A stretch of 64,000 nt of DNA from Streptomyces sp. CG 926 (GCF_003148825.1 NZ_QGGZ01000021.1:1-64000), one strand, 5' to 3'. Shown: positions 35,501-43,508, counted from the first letter of the stretch. Numbers and translations are program-made. The notes: generated from the sequence alone by a model not told the origin.

Positions 35501-35586
35501 GCGCGAACGCCGGCCCGGCCACCGAGCCGGGCCATGCGATGCGGGTGGACCACGTCGACGTCCGGGTCCGGGAGCGGAACACATAG
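32560..35586 (+). CDS. acyltransferase-3 / SGNH / GH16 triple fusion
   Basis: This 1008-residue protein starts at ATG 32560. Residues about 40-400 are an acyltransferase-3 membrane domain with ten or so helices (FRPDIEGLRAVAVLSVLAFH, GFVGVDVFFVISGYLITG, FWSLAVEEQFYLFW). An OatA-type SGNH domain follows: the nucleophile Ser is in LLGDSHAGQW near 507, and the Asp/His pair is in YRDDAHLTN near 693. Residues about 750-1005 are a GH16 domain with the ExDxxE centre in GELDVMES near 871. AT3-SGNH proteins O-acylate extracellular glycans; GH16 enzymes cut beta-glucans. Having both in one chain is unusual. The gene lies 14 bp after the glycosyltransferase gene. Confidence 0.9.
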   Translation: MSFLVTPGRRRLRGGAPGAVDLPSGSRSGNESGPSPHRSAFRPDIEGLRAVAVLSVLAFHAGIPWTTGGFVGVDVFFVISGYLITGLLVREAITTGRIRLGDFFSRRARRLLPSAAVVLAAVALAGAWLTVPLRRTDMEYDVVAAALSFANWRFVSQRTDYLAAGHDQSPLLHFWSLAVEEQFYLFWAPLLAVLVLCAARAVRRGRAVRLVVVSAAAPLTLASFAAALYWTEHSVSLAYLGTPSRVWQFGVGALLALLPWHLMRGPRPLRLLCGWTGAAAIGWCVASYDDGTPYPGFAALVPTLAGAAVILAGTPDRGERHTQGAWDVGRLLSGRAPRAVGRLSYTLYLWHWPVLVLAEARLGTLGWPAKTALTLAAVLPALATMRWVERPLRRSRTVSELPRRGLSVGVSAIVLPVVLALVVGTTTLRVLGPAGPVDTQGLPPGAASGPTLLDRTAGTPLVDGPVVPSPAQARGDFPPDGACEVAPAGTRSPDCLFGAVDSPDRIVLLGDSHAGQWFSPMLALASQRGWALQELVKQGCPLPELTVDSPQLGRVYRECDAWRADSLQRLREQPKPRLIVIASLNRYTEDTELLAEAWERTLTPLRALGAPIVYVEDTPVPGQDIPACVSGSPRSPGDCAFDRARALGPDPLARRIGSGAQPGVRSVGVNQVLCPGDGPTCPAVLDRILLYRDDAHLTNAAAVVLTGRLERLLTEAGLLPAAGGTAASGARTPGPDGWTSLMRDDFDGPAGAPPSAAAWIHDVGTCYPGCPAPQWGTGEIETMTDSTDNVRLDGRGALEIVPTRKEGRWSSGRIETRRSDFAPPPGGILRIEASIALPDVTGEKAAGYWPAFWTLGAPLRDGYTGWPGVGELDVMESVNGRDTVFGTMHCGVLEGGPCREPGGLTSGPQPCVGCRTAFHSYAVEVDLTPGAEEVRWSLDGRVYHRVTADRMDPGTWKAAVDHGLFLILNVAVGGDLPLADGANAGPATEPGHAMRVDHVDVRVRERNT

Positions 35587-35763
35587 CGGTACGCGGGCAC
35601 GGGGGTACGCGGGTGCTGAGGTAGGGACCTGTGGCGGGGGGAGCGCCTCGCTCCGGGCCGGCGAGCGGTCCGTGAGCGGGGCGCGCTCAACGGGGATCGA
35701 TGCGGATCGATGCGGATTCCCGGAGCACGCCCGGCGCCTGCGCGGCACAGGTCCGACGCGGGA

Positions 35764-36189
35764 TCAGAAGGCGAAGACGGCGTTCCCGTTGAGGGTCGCG
35801 GCCATCACGCAGGTGTTGGAGAAGGTGTACTTCCAGGCGACGCGGCTGCCCTTCCACACGCCGTCGGCGGTCACGGTGACCGGGGCGTAGTGCATCGGGC
35901 AGGCGCGGTCCGGGTTCGGCGAGGCCAGCAGGCGGTCCAGCGCTCCGCCAGCGGAGTTCAGGGCGGCGCAGGCGGCCTGGGGGTCCGGGTGGGTACCCAG
36001 CGCGGTCGGGGCGCAGCTGAGGGTGGAGGCCCGGACCACGGTGGAGTTGGTGGCGTCGTCGCCCTGCGCGACGGTGAACACCAGGGCGGACGGGGCGTAC
36101 AGGCTGGAGGGTTGGGCGGCGGCCACGCCGGTGGCGCCGGCCACACAGAGGAGCGTGGCGGCGGAGGCAGCTGCGATGCGGTGACGCAC
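35764..36189 (-). CDS. subtilisin-inhibitor-like secreted protein (SSI family)
   Basis: This 141-residue protein has a signal peptide (RIAAASAATLLCVAGATGVAAA). The SSI fold is shown by YAPSALVFTVAQGDD, LSCAPTALGTHPDPQAACAAL, the reactive-loop disulphide context ACPMHYAPVTVTADGVWKG and YTFSNTCVMAA ending NAVFAF. The Met after CP is at the usual P1 position, and His replaces the common Val at P1'. Four Cys give the two expected disulphides. SSI proteins inhibit subtilisin-type proteases outside the cell. It starts at GTG 36189. Confidence 0.9.
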   Translation of the reverse strand: MRHRIAAASAATLLCVAGATGVAAAQPSSLYAPSALVFTVAQGDDATNSTVVRASTLSCAPTALGTHPDPQAACAALNSAGGALDRLLASPNPDRACPMHYAPVTVTADGVWKGSRVAWKYTFSNTCVMAATLNGNAVFAF

Positions 36190-36682
36190 GACGGAACTCT
36201 CTTTCGATTCAAAGGTTGAACGCGATATTTGGTTTCGATATCGCGCCGTTGCGGCATCAGACTGTCTGACGCGAAGGCAAGTTGCATATCGACGACCGAT
36301 TTACGGACAGGGCGTTCGCATATCGACGACCGAATGGTCGTTCGGGCAGCTCACGCGGGGTGCGCCCGCCCCACCGACGCAGCCCTGGCGCCGACCTCCT
36401 CGCCGCCGACCTGCGCCTTCACCCCCGCCTGACCTGCCACGAGCCGCGCTCGGTTCACCCGATGGCCACTCAGCTTGACCGAATATGCACGTTCGATCAC
36501 CGAGAGCGACGCATGCGGGAGGCCCGGTTCCGCGCCGACCCGAAGCCCGCGCGATCTGGGTGACGCCCTGTCGGATCACGGCGTGAGCCAGGCCGGCGGC
36601 ACTCGGGCGGGTCGGGTCGTGCGGAGCGGTGCTCGCGGGCGTGGTGTGTGACCATCCCAGGATTCACTCGTTTGACGCGGGC
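36190..36682. other. intergenic region with a 16-bp direct repeat
   Basis: No gene was recognised. The stretch nearest the inhibitor gene (36200-36260) is relatively AT-rich and should hold its promoter. It contains the direct repeat listed at 36284-36333. Confidence 0.5.
36284..36333. repeat. pair of 16-bp direct repeats, possible regulator sites
   Basis: GCATATCGACGACCGA occurs at 36284-36299 and 36318-36333. Start-to-start spacing is 34 bp, about three helical turns, so bound proteins would sit on one face. It lies between the divergent inhibitor gene and the gene at 36683. Confidence 0.6.
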
Positions 36683-38623
36683 GTGAGCACCTCTCAGAGA
36701 TTCGACTCGGCCGCCGTCGAGCACGCCGAGGCGGTCCTTGTCGAGCAGTACCCCCGACTGGTCCGGCTCGCCTACCTGACGCTCCCGGACTCGCTGGGCC
36801 GGCACGCCCGCGTCCTGCTGGCCCACAAGGCCGTGCAGCGGGCGCTGCCCCGCCCCGGCACACCGGCGGAACCAGCCGGCGCCGAGGGGGGCTCGGACGA
36901 ACCGGACCCGCACCTCACGCTGGTCCGCACCCGCGTCCTACGCGCCGCCCTCGCTCCCGCCGGACCCGCGGGCGGCATCCGGGCCCGCATCGGCCGGCCG
37001 CCCGTACCGCCCTTCGTGTGGGGGCTGCGACTGTGGCCACCCGCGGGCGGGATCGACGAGGCCGCCCAGACGCTGGACGGTGCCCCCGCTCCCGTGCGGG
37101 CGGCGTTCGTCCTCCACCACCTGGACGACCTGACCGAGGACGAAGCCGTGCGCCTCCTCCGCCGCGCCGGGGCTCCCGATCCCGCCGGATCCGTACGCGC
37201 CGCCCTTGCCCTACCCGTCCGGGAAGGACTCCTCCAGGCCCTGCGCCGGCCGGAGTTCGACGCCAGCGTGGTCAGCACCCGCCCCACCGACCTGCTGCGC
37301 CGACGCCGCAGGGCCCGGGCCTGCTGGGCCGGCCTCGCCACCCTGGCCGTGACCCTCACCGCGCTCTCCGTCCACGGCTCGCCCCCGGACCCGGACGTAC
37401 GCCCCGCAGCCGGACCCGCGGCCTCCGGCGTGCTGGACCCCGCCCGGCTCCAGCGTGTCCCCGCCGAGGCGTGGGCCGACACCGCCCGCGTCGACTTCAC
37501 CGCCTGGCCCGCCCGCGGCGGCCGGACCGGCGACCGTGACCTGCTGGCCCGTGCCCTGCGCACATGGGCCGCGCCGGGCACGACCCCGGTCACCATGACG
37601 CCGGGTACCACCGCCGAACCGCCCGCACGACCGCCCCAACTGCTGTACGCGGGCGAACTGGACGGTCGCGCGGTGGTGCTTCTGCGCGACGAGGACCGAG
37701 TCGTGCGCTACGGCGAAACCACCACCGGATCCGGGGCCCGCACGCTCGATGTCACCCGCACCGACGACGCGGGCGTCACCACGGCGGCCGCCCTCACCCT
37801 GTCCCGGGCTCCCGGCGGGGCGTCGGCCCGCTACCTCCTCGCCCCGTGGATCGCCACGGCCGCCACCCGCGACCTGCACCGCGCCGCCGACGCGCCGCAC
37901 ACGCTCGCCGTCGCGGGCGACGGGGTCACCGCCCCGGCCGCGGTTCCTCCCGCCGGCGGAAGCTGCGCCTCCTGGCCCGTCCTCGAACTCACCTCATCGA
38001 CCCGCATCGTCGAGAAGCACTCCTTCGTCCTCACCGACCTCGGCGCGCTGTCCCCGGTGCACCTGACCTACACGCCGCTGCCGGACGGCCCCGCCGCCGC
38101 CCCCGCGCGCCAGCCGCGGGAAGCCACCGGCCCCGAGGCCCGTGCGGCCTGGGCACCCCTGGCCTGCCGGCTCGGCGAACTGCGGACCGGCGCCTACCGG
38201 GCCGTCAACGTCTGGGACTTCGCCACCGCCCAGCTGCCCGACGGAGGCGGCCGCGCGGTCTGGTCGTGCACACGGGCCTCCGGCTGGGCCGGGCCGGGCG
38301 ACGTCACGGTCCGGATGCGCCTCGAAGCCGGGCCACCGCAGGACGTGGCGCGGGCCCGCTCCACCGCCGCCTGCGGCCGGTTCGGCCAGCACCTCCTCGC
38401 GGGCTTTCGCTGGCGCTCCCCGGCCGGCCGGTGGTACCTGCTGGCCGCCGGAAGCCGACAGGTCACCGGGATCACCGCGACCGGCGCGGTGCGGGCCGGC
38501 GCCGCCGACCGTACCCTCGCCGCCCCCTGGCCCGGCCCGGACGGTCCGGTGTCAGTGACGGGAACCCTCGCCGGCGGCGGCACCGTGACCGCCCTCGACG
38601 GAGCGGGAGGCGGCCGCGACTGA
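36683..38623 (+). CDS. sigma-like N-terminus joined to membrane-anchored extracellular region
   Basis: This 646-residue protein starts at GTG 36683. YPRLVRLAYLTLPDSLGRHA recalls a degenerate sigma-70 region 2. APVRAAFVLHHLDDLTEDEAVRLLRRAG recalls region 4 of ECF sigma factors, but the DNA-recognition helix is poorly formed. A single membrane helix (CWAGLATLAVTLTALSVHG, residues about 214-232) is followed by about 410 extracellular residues with no recognised domain and a few Cys (GGSCASWPVLEL, APLACRLGEL). Function is unknown. It may be a membrane-tethered sigma-like regulator or a protein that keeps only the fold. Confidence 0.75.
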   Translation: MSTSQRFDSAAVEHAEAVLVEQYPRLVRLAYLTLPDSLGRHARVLLAHKAVQRALPRPGTPAEPAGAEGGSDEPDPHLTLVRTRVLRAALAPAGPAGGIRARIGRPPVPPFVWGLRLWPPAGGIDEAAQTLDGAPAPVRAAFVLHHLDDLTEDEAVRLLRRAGAPDPAGSVRAALALPVREGLLQALRRPEFDASVVSTRPTDLLRRRRRARACWAGLATLAVTLTALSVHGSPPDPDVRPAAGPAASGVLDPARLQRVPAEAWADTARVDFTAWPARGGRTGDRDLLARALRTWAAPGTTPVTMTPGTTAEPPARPPQLLYAGELDGRAVVLLRDEDRVVRYGETTTGSGARTLDVTRTDDAGVTTAAALTLSRAPGGASARYLLAPWIATAATRDLHRAADAPHTLAVAGDGVTAPAAVPPAGGSCASWPVLELTSSTRIVEKHSFVLTDLGALSPVHLTYTPLPDGPAAAPARQPREATGPEARAAWAPLACRLGELRTGAYRAVNVWDFATAQLPDGGGRAVWSCTRASGWAGPGDVTVRMRLEAGPPQDVARARSTAACGRFGQHLLAGFRWRSPAGRWYLLAAGSRQVTGITATGAVRAGAADRTLAAPWPGPDGPVSVTGTLAGGGTVTALDGAGGGRD

Positions 38624-39081
38624 CCGGTGACGCGAGCCGTCACCGGCCGTCGGAGCTCCCGGCCGACCTTGGTGGGCCGGCGACGTCCAGCTCGTCGAGG
38701 CCGTTGCGGGAGCGCGTGAAGGGCGTCACCCGGACTCCTCCCACGTGCATCGCGGTGACGTCCCGCCAGGTACCGAGCCGCGTGCTCCCCACCTTGTCGC
38801 CACTCGTGAGGACAGCACGGGGGTGGTAGTCATCACGGCGCCGGTCTGCGACGTTGTCACCCGCCCGATCCGCGGTGTCCATCCCGGATCGGGAGCGGCC
38901 ACCCGCGTGATGGTCCGCTACCCCCGTCCGTGCTCCGGCGGCGCCCTGGGCGAGCCGGGGGGGGCGGTCGGAGGCGGCGGCAGAGCCTGCCACCGCCCCC
39001 GCCCCTCACCTGCAATGGCCCCGCATCAGCCGGGCTTGAACGGCTGAGCGCCGTGGAACAGGACTTGGCTGTCGTGCCGTT
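38624..39081. other. no confident gene
   Basis: A minus-strand frame at 38640-38993 ends with fairly normal residues (GTWRDVTAMHVGGVRVTPF), but it has no clear start or ribosome site and no recognised family. It may be a remnant or chance. Confidence 0.3.
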
Positions 39082-39381
39082 CTAGTACGACAGGTCCTTC
39101 TGCTCCGTGATCAGGCGGCCGGCGATGTGCAGGTTGCCGTCGGAGTCGAGCACCGCGATGACCTTCTTCGTGGAGCCGTGGTGGGTCGTGAAGTAGATCT
39201 TGTCCGCCTCCTGCGAGGAGGAGAAATTCGTGTTCACCGACAGCTCGATGCTCACCGGCGAGCTGATGAGCACGTCCTTCTTCGGCGAGTTCGGGTAGAC
39301 CTGGTTCTGCCGCAACGCGATGCGGCCGTGGGTGTCGCCCTCGTCCCAGTCCGACGCCTGTCCAAGATCGATATCGGGCAT
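39082..39381 (-). CDS. conserved actinobacterial protein (DUF6342-like)
   Basis: This 99-residue soluble protein reads HGRIALRQNQVYPNSPKKDV, SIELSVNTNFSSSQEADKIY, FTTHHGSTKKVIAVLDSDGN and LHIAGRLITEQ. Its composition is far less GC-driven than its surroundings, which indicates strong protein-level conservation. It resembles small Streptomyces proteins grouped as DUF6342, an assignment made from memory. Function is unknown. A GGAGGAGAGG ribosome site precedes the ATG. Confidence 0.8.
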   Translation of the reverse strand: MPDIDLGQASDWDEGDTHGRIALRQNQVYPNSPKKDVLISSPVSIELSVNTNFSSSQEADKIYFTTHHGSTKKVIAVLDSDGNLHIAGRLITEQKDLSY

Positions 39382-39540
39382 GTGACCTCTCCTCCAGTCC
39401 GGGCGGACCGCTACTCCTCTCGCGGGTCTCCAGCCACGTCGGTTCATGACTGCAGTCCGGAAAGGACGCGCCCCGCTCCCCCAGCGAAAGAACCATCCGG
39501 CCCGGGCTCATCGCAACGCCGCCCGAACCAGATCGAGAAA

Positions 39541-40131
39541 CTACACGGCCCGTTCATCTGATGATGACCAAACAGCCGAGATAGTCACAAAAGGCTGAAA
39601 CATCTTCAGATGTCTGAATAATTGCGTACTGGAGTGCGGGGAAAGCGCCTGTCCGATCACTCCGCGCCTGACAGCGATCCGACCGCTCCGGTCGAGTGCG
39701 CCTGGGCCGAGGACAAGGTCGGAAGCGGCCCGAGACCGGACGCGGTCCTGGGCCTGCGGGTCGAGCTTCAGCAGCAGCTCCTCGCCGACCACCCCCTCGC
39801 GCCGCCAGATGGCGCAGAGGGTCTCCGGACCCACTTCGGCGACCTCCGGCTCCGCGTCGGCTGGGGTCTGCACCAAGGCTTCGACGACCGGCCTGCCCCG
39901 AATTGCCGCGATCGCCCGCGCCATCCGGGCCCGCTGCTCCGCGGGGACGGCCGGGTCGGCGAGCGAGCGCAGCACGTCCACCGTGTCGCGAGCGTCCTGG
40001 CAGGGCAGCTCGATCCACCCGCCGCCCTGGATCCGCGATGCACCACCGGTCGGCGGCTCGAACCGCCTACCGACCGACAGAACGAGGACGAACATGGTCA
40101 GGAGCGTCTGAGCGCAGCACACAGACCCCAC
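39541..40131 (-). CDS. hypothetical protein divergent from an iron box
   Basis: The frame encodes about 196 residues. The central part looks genuine (DTVDVLRSLADPAVPAEQRA, RGRPVVEALVQTPADAEPEV, VGPETLCAIWRREGVVGEEL), while the C-terminal 50 residues are less protein-like. No family was recognised. Its first possible start is 12 bp from the iron box at 40143, so it could be iron-regulated together with the divergent hydrolase. The true start may lie further inside. Confidence 0.4.
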   Translation of the reverse strand: MGSVCCAQTLLTMFVLVLSVGRRFEPPTGGASRIQGGGWIELPCQDARDTVDVLRSLADPAVPAEQRARMARAIAAIRGRPVVEALVQTPADAEPEVAEVGPETLCAIWRREGVVGEELLLKLDPQAQDRVRSRAASDLVLGPGALDRSGRIAVRRGVIGQALSPHSSTQLFRHLKMFQPFVTISAVWSSSDERAV

Positions 40132-40142
40132 CCCATTATTAA

Positions 40143-40161
40143 TTAGGTAAGCCTTACCTAA
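40143..40161. promoter_or_regulatory. iron box (IdeR/DmdR-type), near-perfect palindrome
   Basis: TTAGGTAAGCCTTACCTAA matches the actinobacterial iron-box consensus and is almost fully palindromic. It ends 2 bp before ATG 40164 and 20 bp before ATG 40182. Iron-loaded repressor bound here should block the hydrolase promoter. Confidence 0.92.
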
Positions 40162-40181
40162 AGATGCCTTACGATGCCGTC

Positions 40182-41351
40182 ATGCAGAAGATCATTCGCG
40201 TACTGACGGCGCTGGCGACCGGTCTGGTGCTCACCGCGCCCGGCGCGCTCGCCGCGCCCGCCGTGGCCGCGCCCGCCCCGGGGGTCGCCTCCCGAATCGA
40301 ACTCCCGCGACCCACCGGCAACTTCGCCGTGGGCCGCGACACCCTCCACCTGGTGGACCGGGAGCGCAAGGATCCCTGGGTGCCCACGGCCGACCGGGAA
40401 TTACTCCTGTCGCTCTACTACCCGGCGCTCGCGCGCACCGGAACTCCCGCTCCCTACATGGCCACTTCCGAGGCCAAGGCGTTGCTGACCGACCGCGGGC
40501 AGCTCGGCTCGTACGTCACCCCCGAGCGCCTCGCGGCCGCCCGGACGAACGCACGCACGGACGCGCTGCCCCGGCCCGCCGCGCACCGTTACCCGCTGAT
40601 CGTGCTCTCCCCCGGCTTCACGATGCCCCGCGCCTCACTGACCACTCTGGCGGAGGACCTCGCCTCCCGCGGGTACGTGGTGGCGGCGGTGGACCACGCG
40701 TACGAGTCCGACGGCACCGTCTTCCCCGGCGGGCGGCTGCTCACGTGCAAGGCCTGTGAGCAGGTGTTCCCCGACGGCTCGCTGCACCGGGTCTCCGACG
40801 GCCGGGCCCGTGACATCCCCTTCGTGCTGGACCGGCTGACCGGCCCGGGCGCGACGTGGCGGTACTCCTGGCTGATCGACCCCCGGCGCATCGGCATGGC
40901 CGGGCATTCCATCGGCGGTGCGGCCGCGTCGGCCACCATGGCCGTGGACCCGCGCGTGGACGCCGGGGTCGACATGGACGGCACCCTCTTCACACCCGTA
41001 CCCCAGGCCGGTCTCGGCGGGCGGCCCTTCCTGCTGCTCGCCGGTGACCCGGCCCTGCTGCCGCCGGACTTCCCCGACACCTCCTGGGAGGACAACTGGC
41101 CCCGGCTGGACGGCTGGAAGCGCTGGCTGACCGTCACGGGGGCCGGGCATCCCGGTTTCACCGACTGGCCCGTACTGGGCGACCAGGTCGGGTACCCGCA
41201 CCCGGAGACACCGCTGTCCGGCACCCGCTCGCAGCAGATCACCCGGGCGTACGTCGGCGACTTCTTCGACCTGCACCTGCGAGGGAAGCCGGCGCCGCGC
41301 CTGGACGGCCCGACGGCAGCCGACCCGGAGGTCGTGTTCCACCGCGGCTGA
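40182..41351 (+). CDS. iron-box-controlled secreted alpha/beta hydrolase (PAF-acetylhydrolase/lipase-like)
   Basis: This 389-residue protein has a signal peptide (IIRVLTALATGLVLTAPGALA). The fold resembles PAF-acetylhydrolase-like and polyester-hydrolase-like enzymes: YPLIVLSPGFTMPRASL, SRGYVVAAVDHAYESDGTVF, the nucleophile Ser in RIGMAGHSIGGAAAS, Asp near RPFLLLAGDPALL and His in VTGAGHPGFTDW. The iron box abuts its start, so it belongs to the iron-starvation response. Hydrolysis of a ferric siderophore or of host lipid are both possible. ATG 40164 would give a nearly leaderless transcript; ATG 40182 gives a standard signal peptide. Confidence 0.85.
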   Translation: MQKIIRVLTALATGLVLTAPGALAAPAVAAPAPGVASRIELPRPTGNFAVGRDTLHLVDRERKDPWVPTADRELLLSLYYPALARTGTPAPYMATSEAKALLTDRGQLGSYVTPERLAAARTNARTDALPRPAAHRYPLIVLSPGFTMPRASLTTLAEDLASRGYVVAAVDHAYESDGTVFPGGRLLTCKACEQVFPDGSLHRVSDGRARDIPFVLDRLTGPGATWRYSWLIDPRRIGMAGHSIGGAAASATMAVDPRVDAGVDMDGTLFTPVPQAGLGGRPFLLLAGDPALLPPDFPDTSWEDNWPRLDGWKRWLTVTGAGHPGFTDWPVLGDQVGYPHPETPLSGTRSQQITRAYVGDFFDLHLRGKPAPRLDGPTAADPEVVFHRG

Positions 41352-41957
41352 CCGAGCCGAACCGAGGACTCCACACGCAGGTCGCACACCACCGAGGGCG
41401 GCGCCGCCGCCGATGGCCTGAGCGGCGTGGCCATGACGCTGCTGACGCCCTCTATGGCCGCGCCCACGCGGCAGAGTTCCTGCCGGGCACGGCGTTCCGC
41501 GATCCTACGGCCGCGTCCGTAATGGCCGCGCCGCCCGGACATACGGCGCCCGAAGTCCTGACCGACCGGGGCAATGCGCTCGGCTCGGTCCACCGGGCCA
41601 TCGCCTGCGAGGAGTTGATCGCCGCCTTCTGCCGGGAACACAGGACGCGGATGCGACGGTCGGCAGGGCAGGGGTTCGTCGTCGTTCAGTCCGGTGAGCT
41701 CGGCGTGGACCGGGACGCCGACGAACGATGGTGCCACCCGCGGTTCCCGGGCGTGCGCCTCCGCGGTCGTGCGACCGTGCCGGCGTAGCCGCGGCACCAG
41801 GGAGGGGACCGCCGGCAGACGGGCCTGGGCCCGAGGAACTCCTCGGTGCACGAAGGCCGTCGCTCGGACGGGTGGGGGCGCTCCGCGTAAGGGGCGCCCC
41901 GTCGCCGTTCGCGTCCTGCCCCGGCCGGCGAGCGTCTGCGTGGGGCGTGAGCTCGGC
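41352..41957. other. no confident gene
   Basis: A plus-strand frame at 41522-41788 is open and contains APEVLTDRGNALGSVHRAIA, but it has no ribosome site or recognised family. It may be decayed coding sequence. No iron box was found here. Confidence 0.3.
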
Positions 41958-42506
41958 TCAGCCCGATGACGTCACCGGAGTCCGCACGCCGAACCACTGC
42001 TCGGCGCCGAACTCCTCGAATCGCTCCACCTCGGTGAACCCGAGCTTCGCCGCGAGGCGCTTCGCGCGGTCGTTGGCACTCTGGGTGCAAAGGACCACGG
42101 GCTCGTCCGGAGCTGCGTCGGCGACCCAGTCGAGTGCGGCCGCGCACGCCTCGGTGGCGTACCCGTGCCCCCATGCCTCCGGCAGGAACATGAAGCCGAG
42201 TTCGACCTCTCCGGCCTCCGGGCGGACGTGCCCCTTGCGTTCGGGGCCGCGCCGATCGAGCGTGACCATGCCGATCATCGCTCCGTCGAGGTCGATCACG
42301 AAGAAGCCGGGGCGTCGCCCCGGTACCTCCGGCACCGAGCCTTCGAGCTCGGCTCGTGGTCGGGCGCCACCGACGTAGGTGCCCACCTCGGGCGATGCGA
42401 ACAGCTCGATGAACGCGGCACGGTCGCGCGCCTCGGACCCCCGCAGAACCAGTCGATCGGTCCGTATCGGGGTGGGTTGCCAGGCCTCGGCTCCGATTTC
42501 AGTCAT
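41958..42506 (-). CDS. GNAT acetyltransferase (RimJ/RimL type)
   Basis: This 182-residue protein has the RimJ-like start PIRTDRLVLRGSEARDRAAF, the strand VELGFMFLPEAWGHGYATEA containing the acetyl-CoA-binding turn, and LAAKLGFTEVERFEEFGAEQ. Such enzymes acetylate N-termini or small amines. It lies inside the iron locus but has no iron box of its own, so it is probably unrelated to the siderophore. Confidence 0.88.
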   Translation of the reverse strand: MTEIGAEAWQPTPIRTDRLVLRGSEARDRAAFIELFASPEVGTYVGGARPRAELEGSVPEVPGRRPGFFVIDLDGAMIGMVTLDRRGPERKGHVRPEAGEVELGFMFLPEAWGHGYATEACAAALDWVADAAPDEPVVLCTQSANDRAKRLAAKLGFTEVERFEEFGAEQWFGVRTPVTSSG

Positions 42507-42747
42507 GCCGGACAACGTATCCCACGCATGGAGGAACGATCCGAGCATGCGCCGACGGCTCGGAACGCCGTACCGCCGTGGCGCCGTAGGAGGTCTGCGG
42601 CACATTGTTCGGCCATGAGTGGCGCGCGCCCCGATCGGCCCGACCGTTCGCGATTCAACCAGCTTGCCCACAAGCGCGGTTGGGTCGCTGCGACACGCCT
42701 CGGAAAGCCCACGACTGCGACGACATTTCTCCCCTTTCACTGCACTC

Positions 42748-42766
42748 TTAGGTTAGGCTTACCTAA
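42748..42766. promoter_or_regulatory. iron box before the helix-turn-helix gene
   Basis: TTAGGTTAGGCTTACCTAA is essentially the consensus. It ends 16 bp before ATG 42783. Confidence 0.92.
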
Positions 42767-42782
42767 GAGTGGGGGTGTGGGG

Positions 42783-43430
42783 ATGCAGGACAACGCGCGA
42801 GACCAAGCGCAGCAGGACGAATGGGCCGATGAGGTGCTGGCCTGGATGAGTTCCCAGGAGGAGATGGACCGCGCACTACGTGACGCGCTGCGCCGCACGC
42901 CCAGTCAGCGGGAGGAGACGATCGCCCGGATGGCGGACGCCCTTCGCGGAGCGGCCCAGGGGTTGACCATCCCCGGGTGCGCGGCCGCGGCCGGCGTTCC
43001 CGAGCGCATTCTGCGCGAGTGGCTGGAGATCGACACCAGCTTCGCCACGGCACTCGACTCCGCACACGCACTGGCCGAGGCGCACGGGCTGAGCCCCGGG
43101 GCGGCACCGACTCCGGCCGCGTTGCAGCTGATGCTGAACGCGATCCGCAAAGGGGCCGCCTGGCCCGCCGCGGCGACCCTCGTAGGCATCTCCGTGCGCG
43201 GCTTCAACCGCCTACGGGCCGAGGCACCACCGGTGGGTGCCCTGATCGCGGCGGCCCAGCGGGCGCGCTCGGCGAAGGCGGGCGCGAGCCGGCGACGCAG
43301 ACCGCCCAGAACGGCGAGCCGCCGGGTCGGATACCGGATCGTGCAACTCGACGATCCGCTCCTGTCCCCGGACAGCCAACCGGACGCCCCCGGAGGTGGG
43401 TTGGACGAACGCGCCACACATCGGGATTGA
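42783..43430 (+). CDS. iron-regulated protein with two helix-turn-helix-like repeats
   Basis: This 215-residue protein of unknown function lies directly behind an iron box. Two segments look like homeodomain-type helix-turn-helix repeats: LTIPGCAAAAGVPERILREW and AAWPAAATLVGISVRGFNRL. Each is followed by an alpha-helical stretch (SFATALDSAHALAEA; LIAAAQRARSAKA), a pattern seen in phage-terminase-small-subunit-like and transposase-like DNA-binding proteins. The C-terminus is basic and then disordered (ASRRRRPPRTASRRV). It could be a secondary regulator of the siderophore cluster. GTG 42777 is in frame upstream. Confidence 0.75.
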   Translation: MQDNARDQAQQDEWADEVLAWMSSQEEMDRALRDALRRTPSQREETIARMADALRGAAQGLTIPGCAAAAGVPERILREWLEIDTSFATALDSAHALAEAHGLSPGAAPTPAALQLMLNAIRKGAAWPAAATLVGISVRGFNRLRAEAPPVGALIAAAQRARSAKAGASRRRRPPRTASRRVGYRIVQLDDPLLSPDSQPDAPGGGLDERATHRD

Positions 43431-43489
43431 GCGCGCGATCACGCGAAGACCGATTTCGGTGGGCGCCGTCCACCCTCCCGACGGTAAAG

Positions 43490-43508
43490 TTAGGTTAGGC
43501 TTAGCTAA
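43490..43508. promoter_or_regulatory. iron box before the isochorismatase-like/ArgB operon
   Basis: TTAGGTTAGGCTTAGCTAA has one mismatch in the right arm (TAGCTAA for TACCTAA). It lies 101 bp before GTG 43610. Confidence 0.88.
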
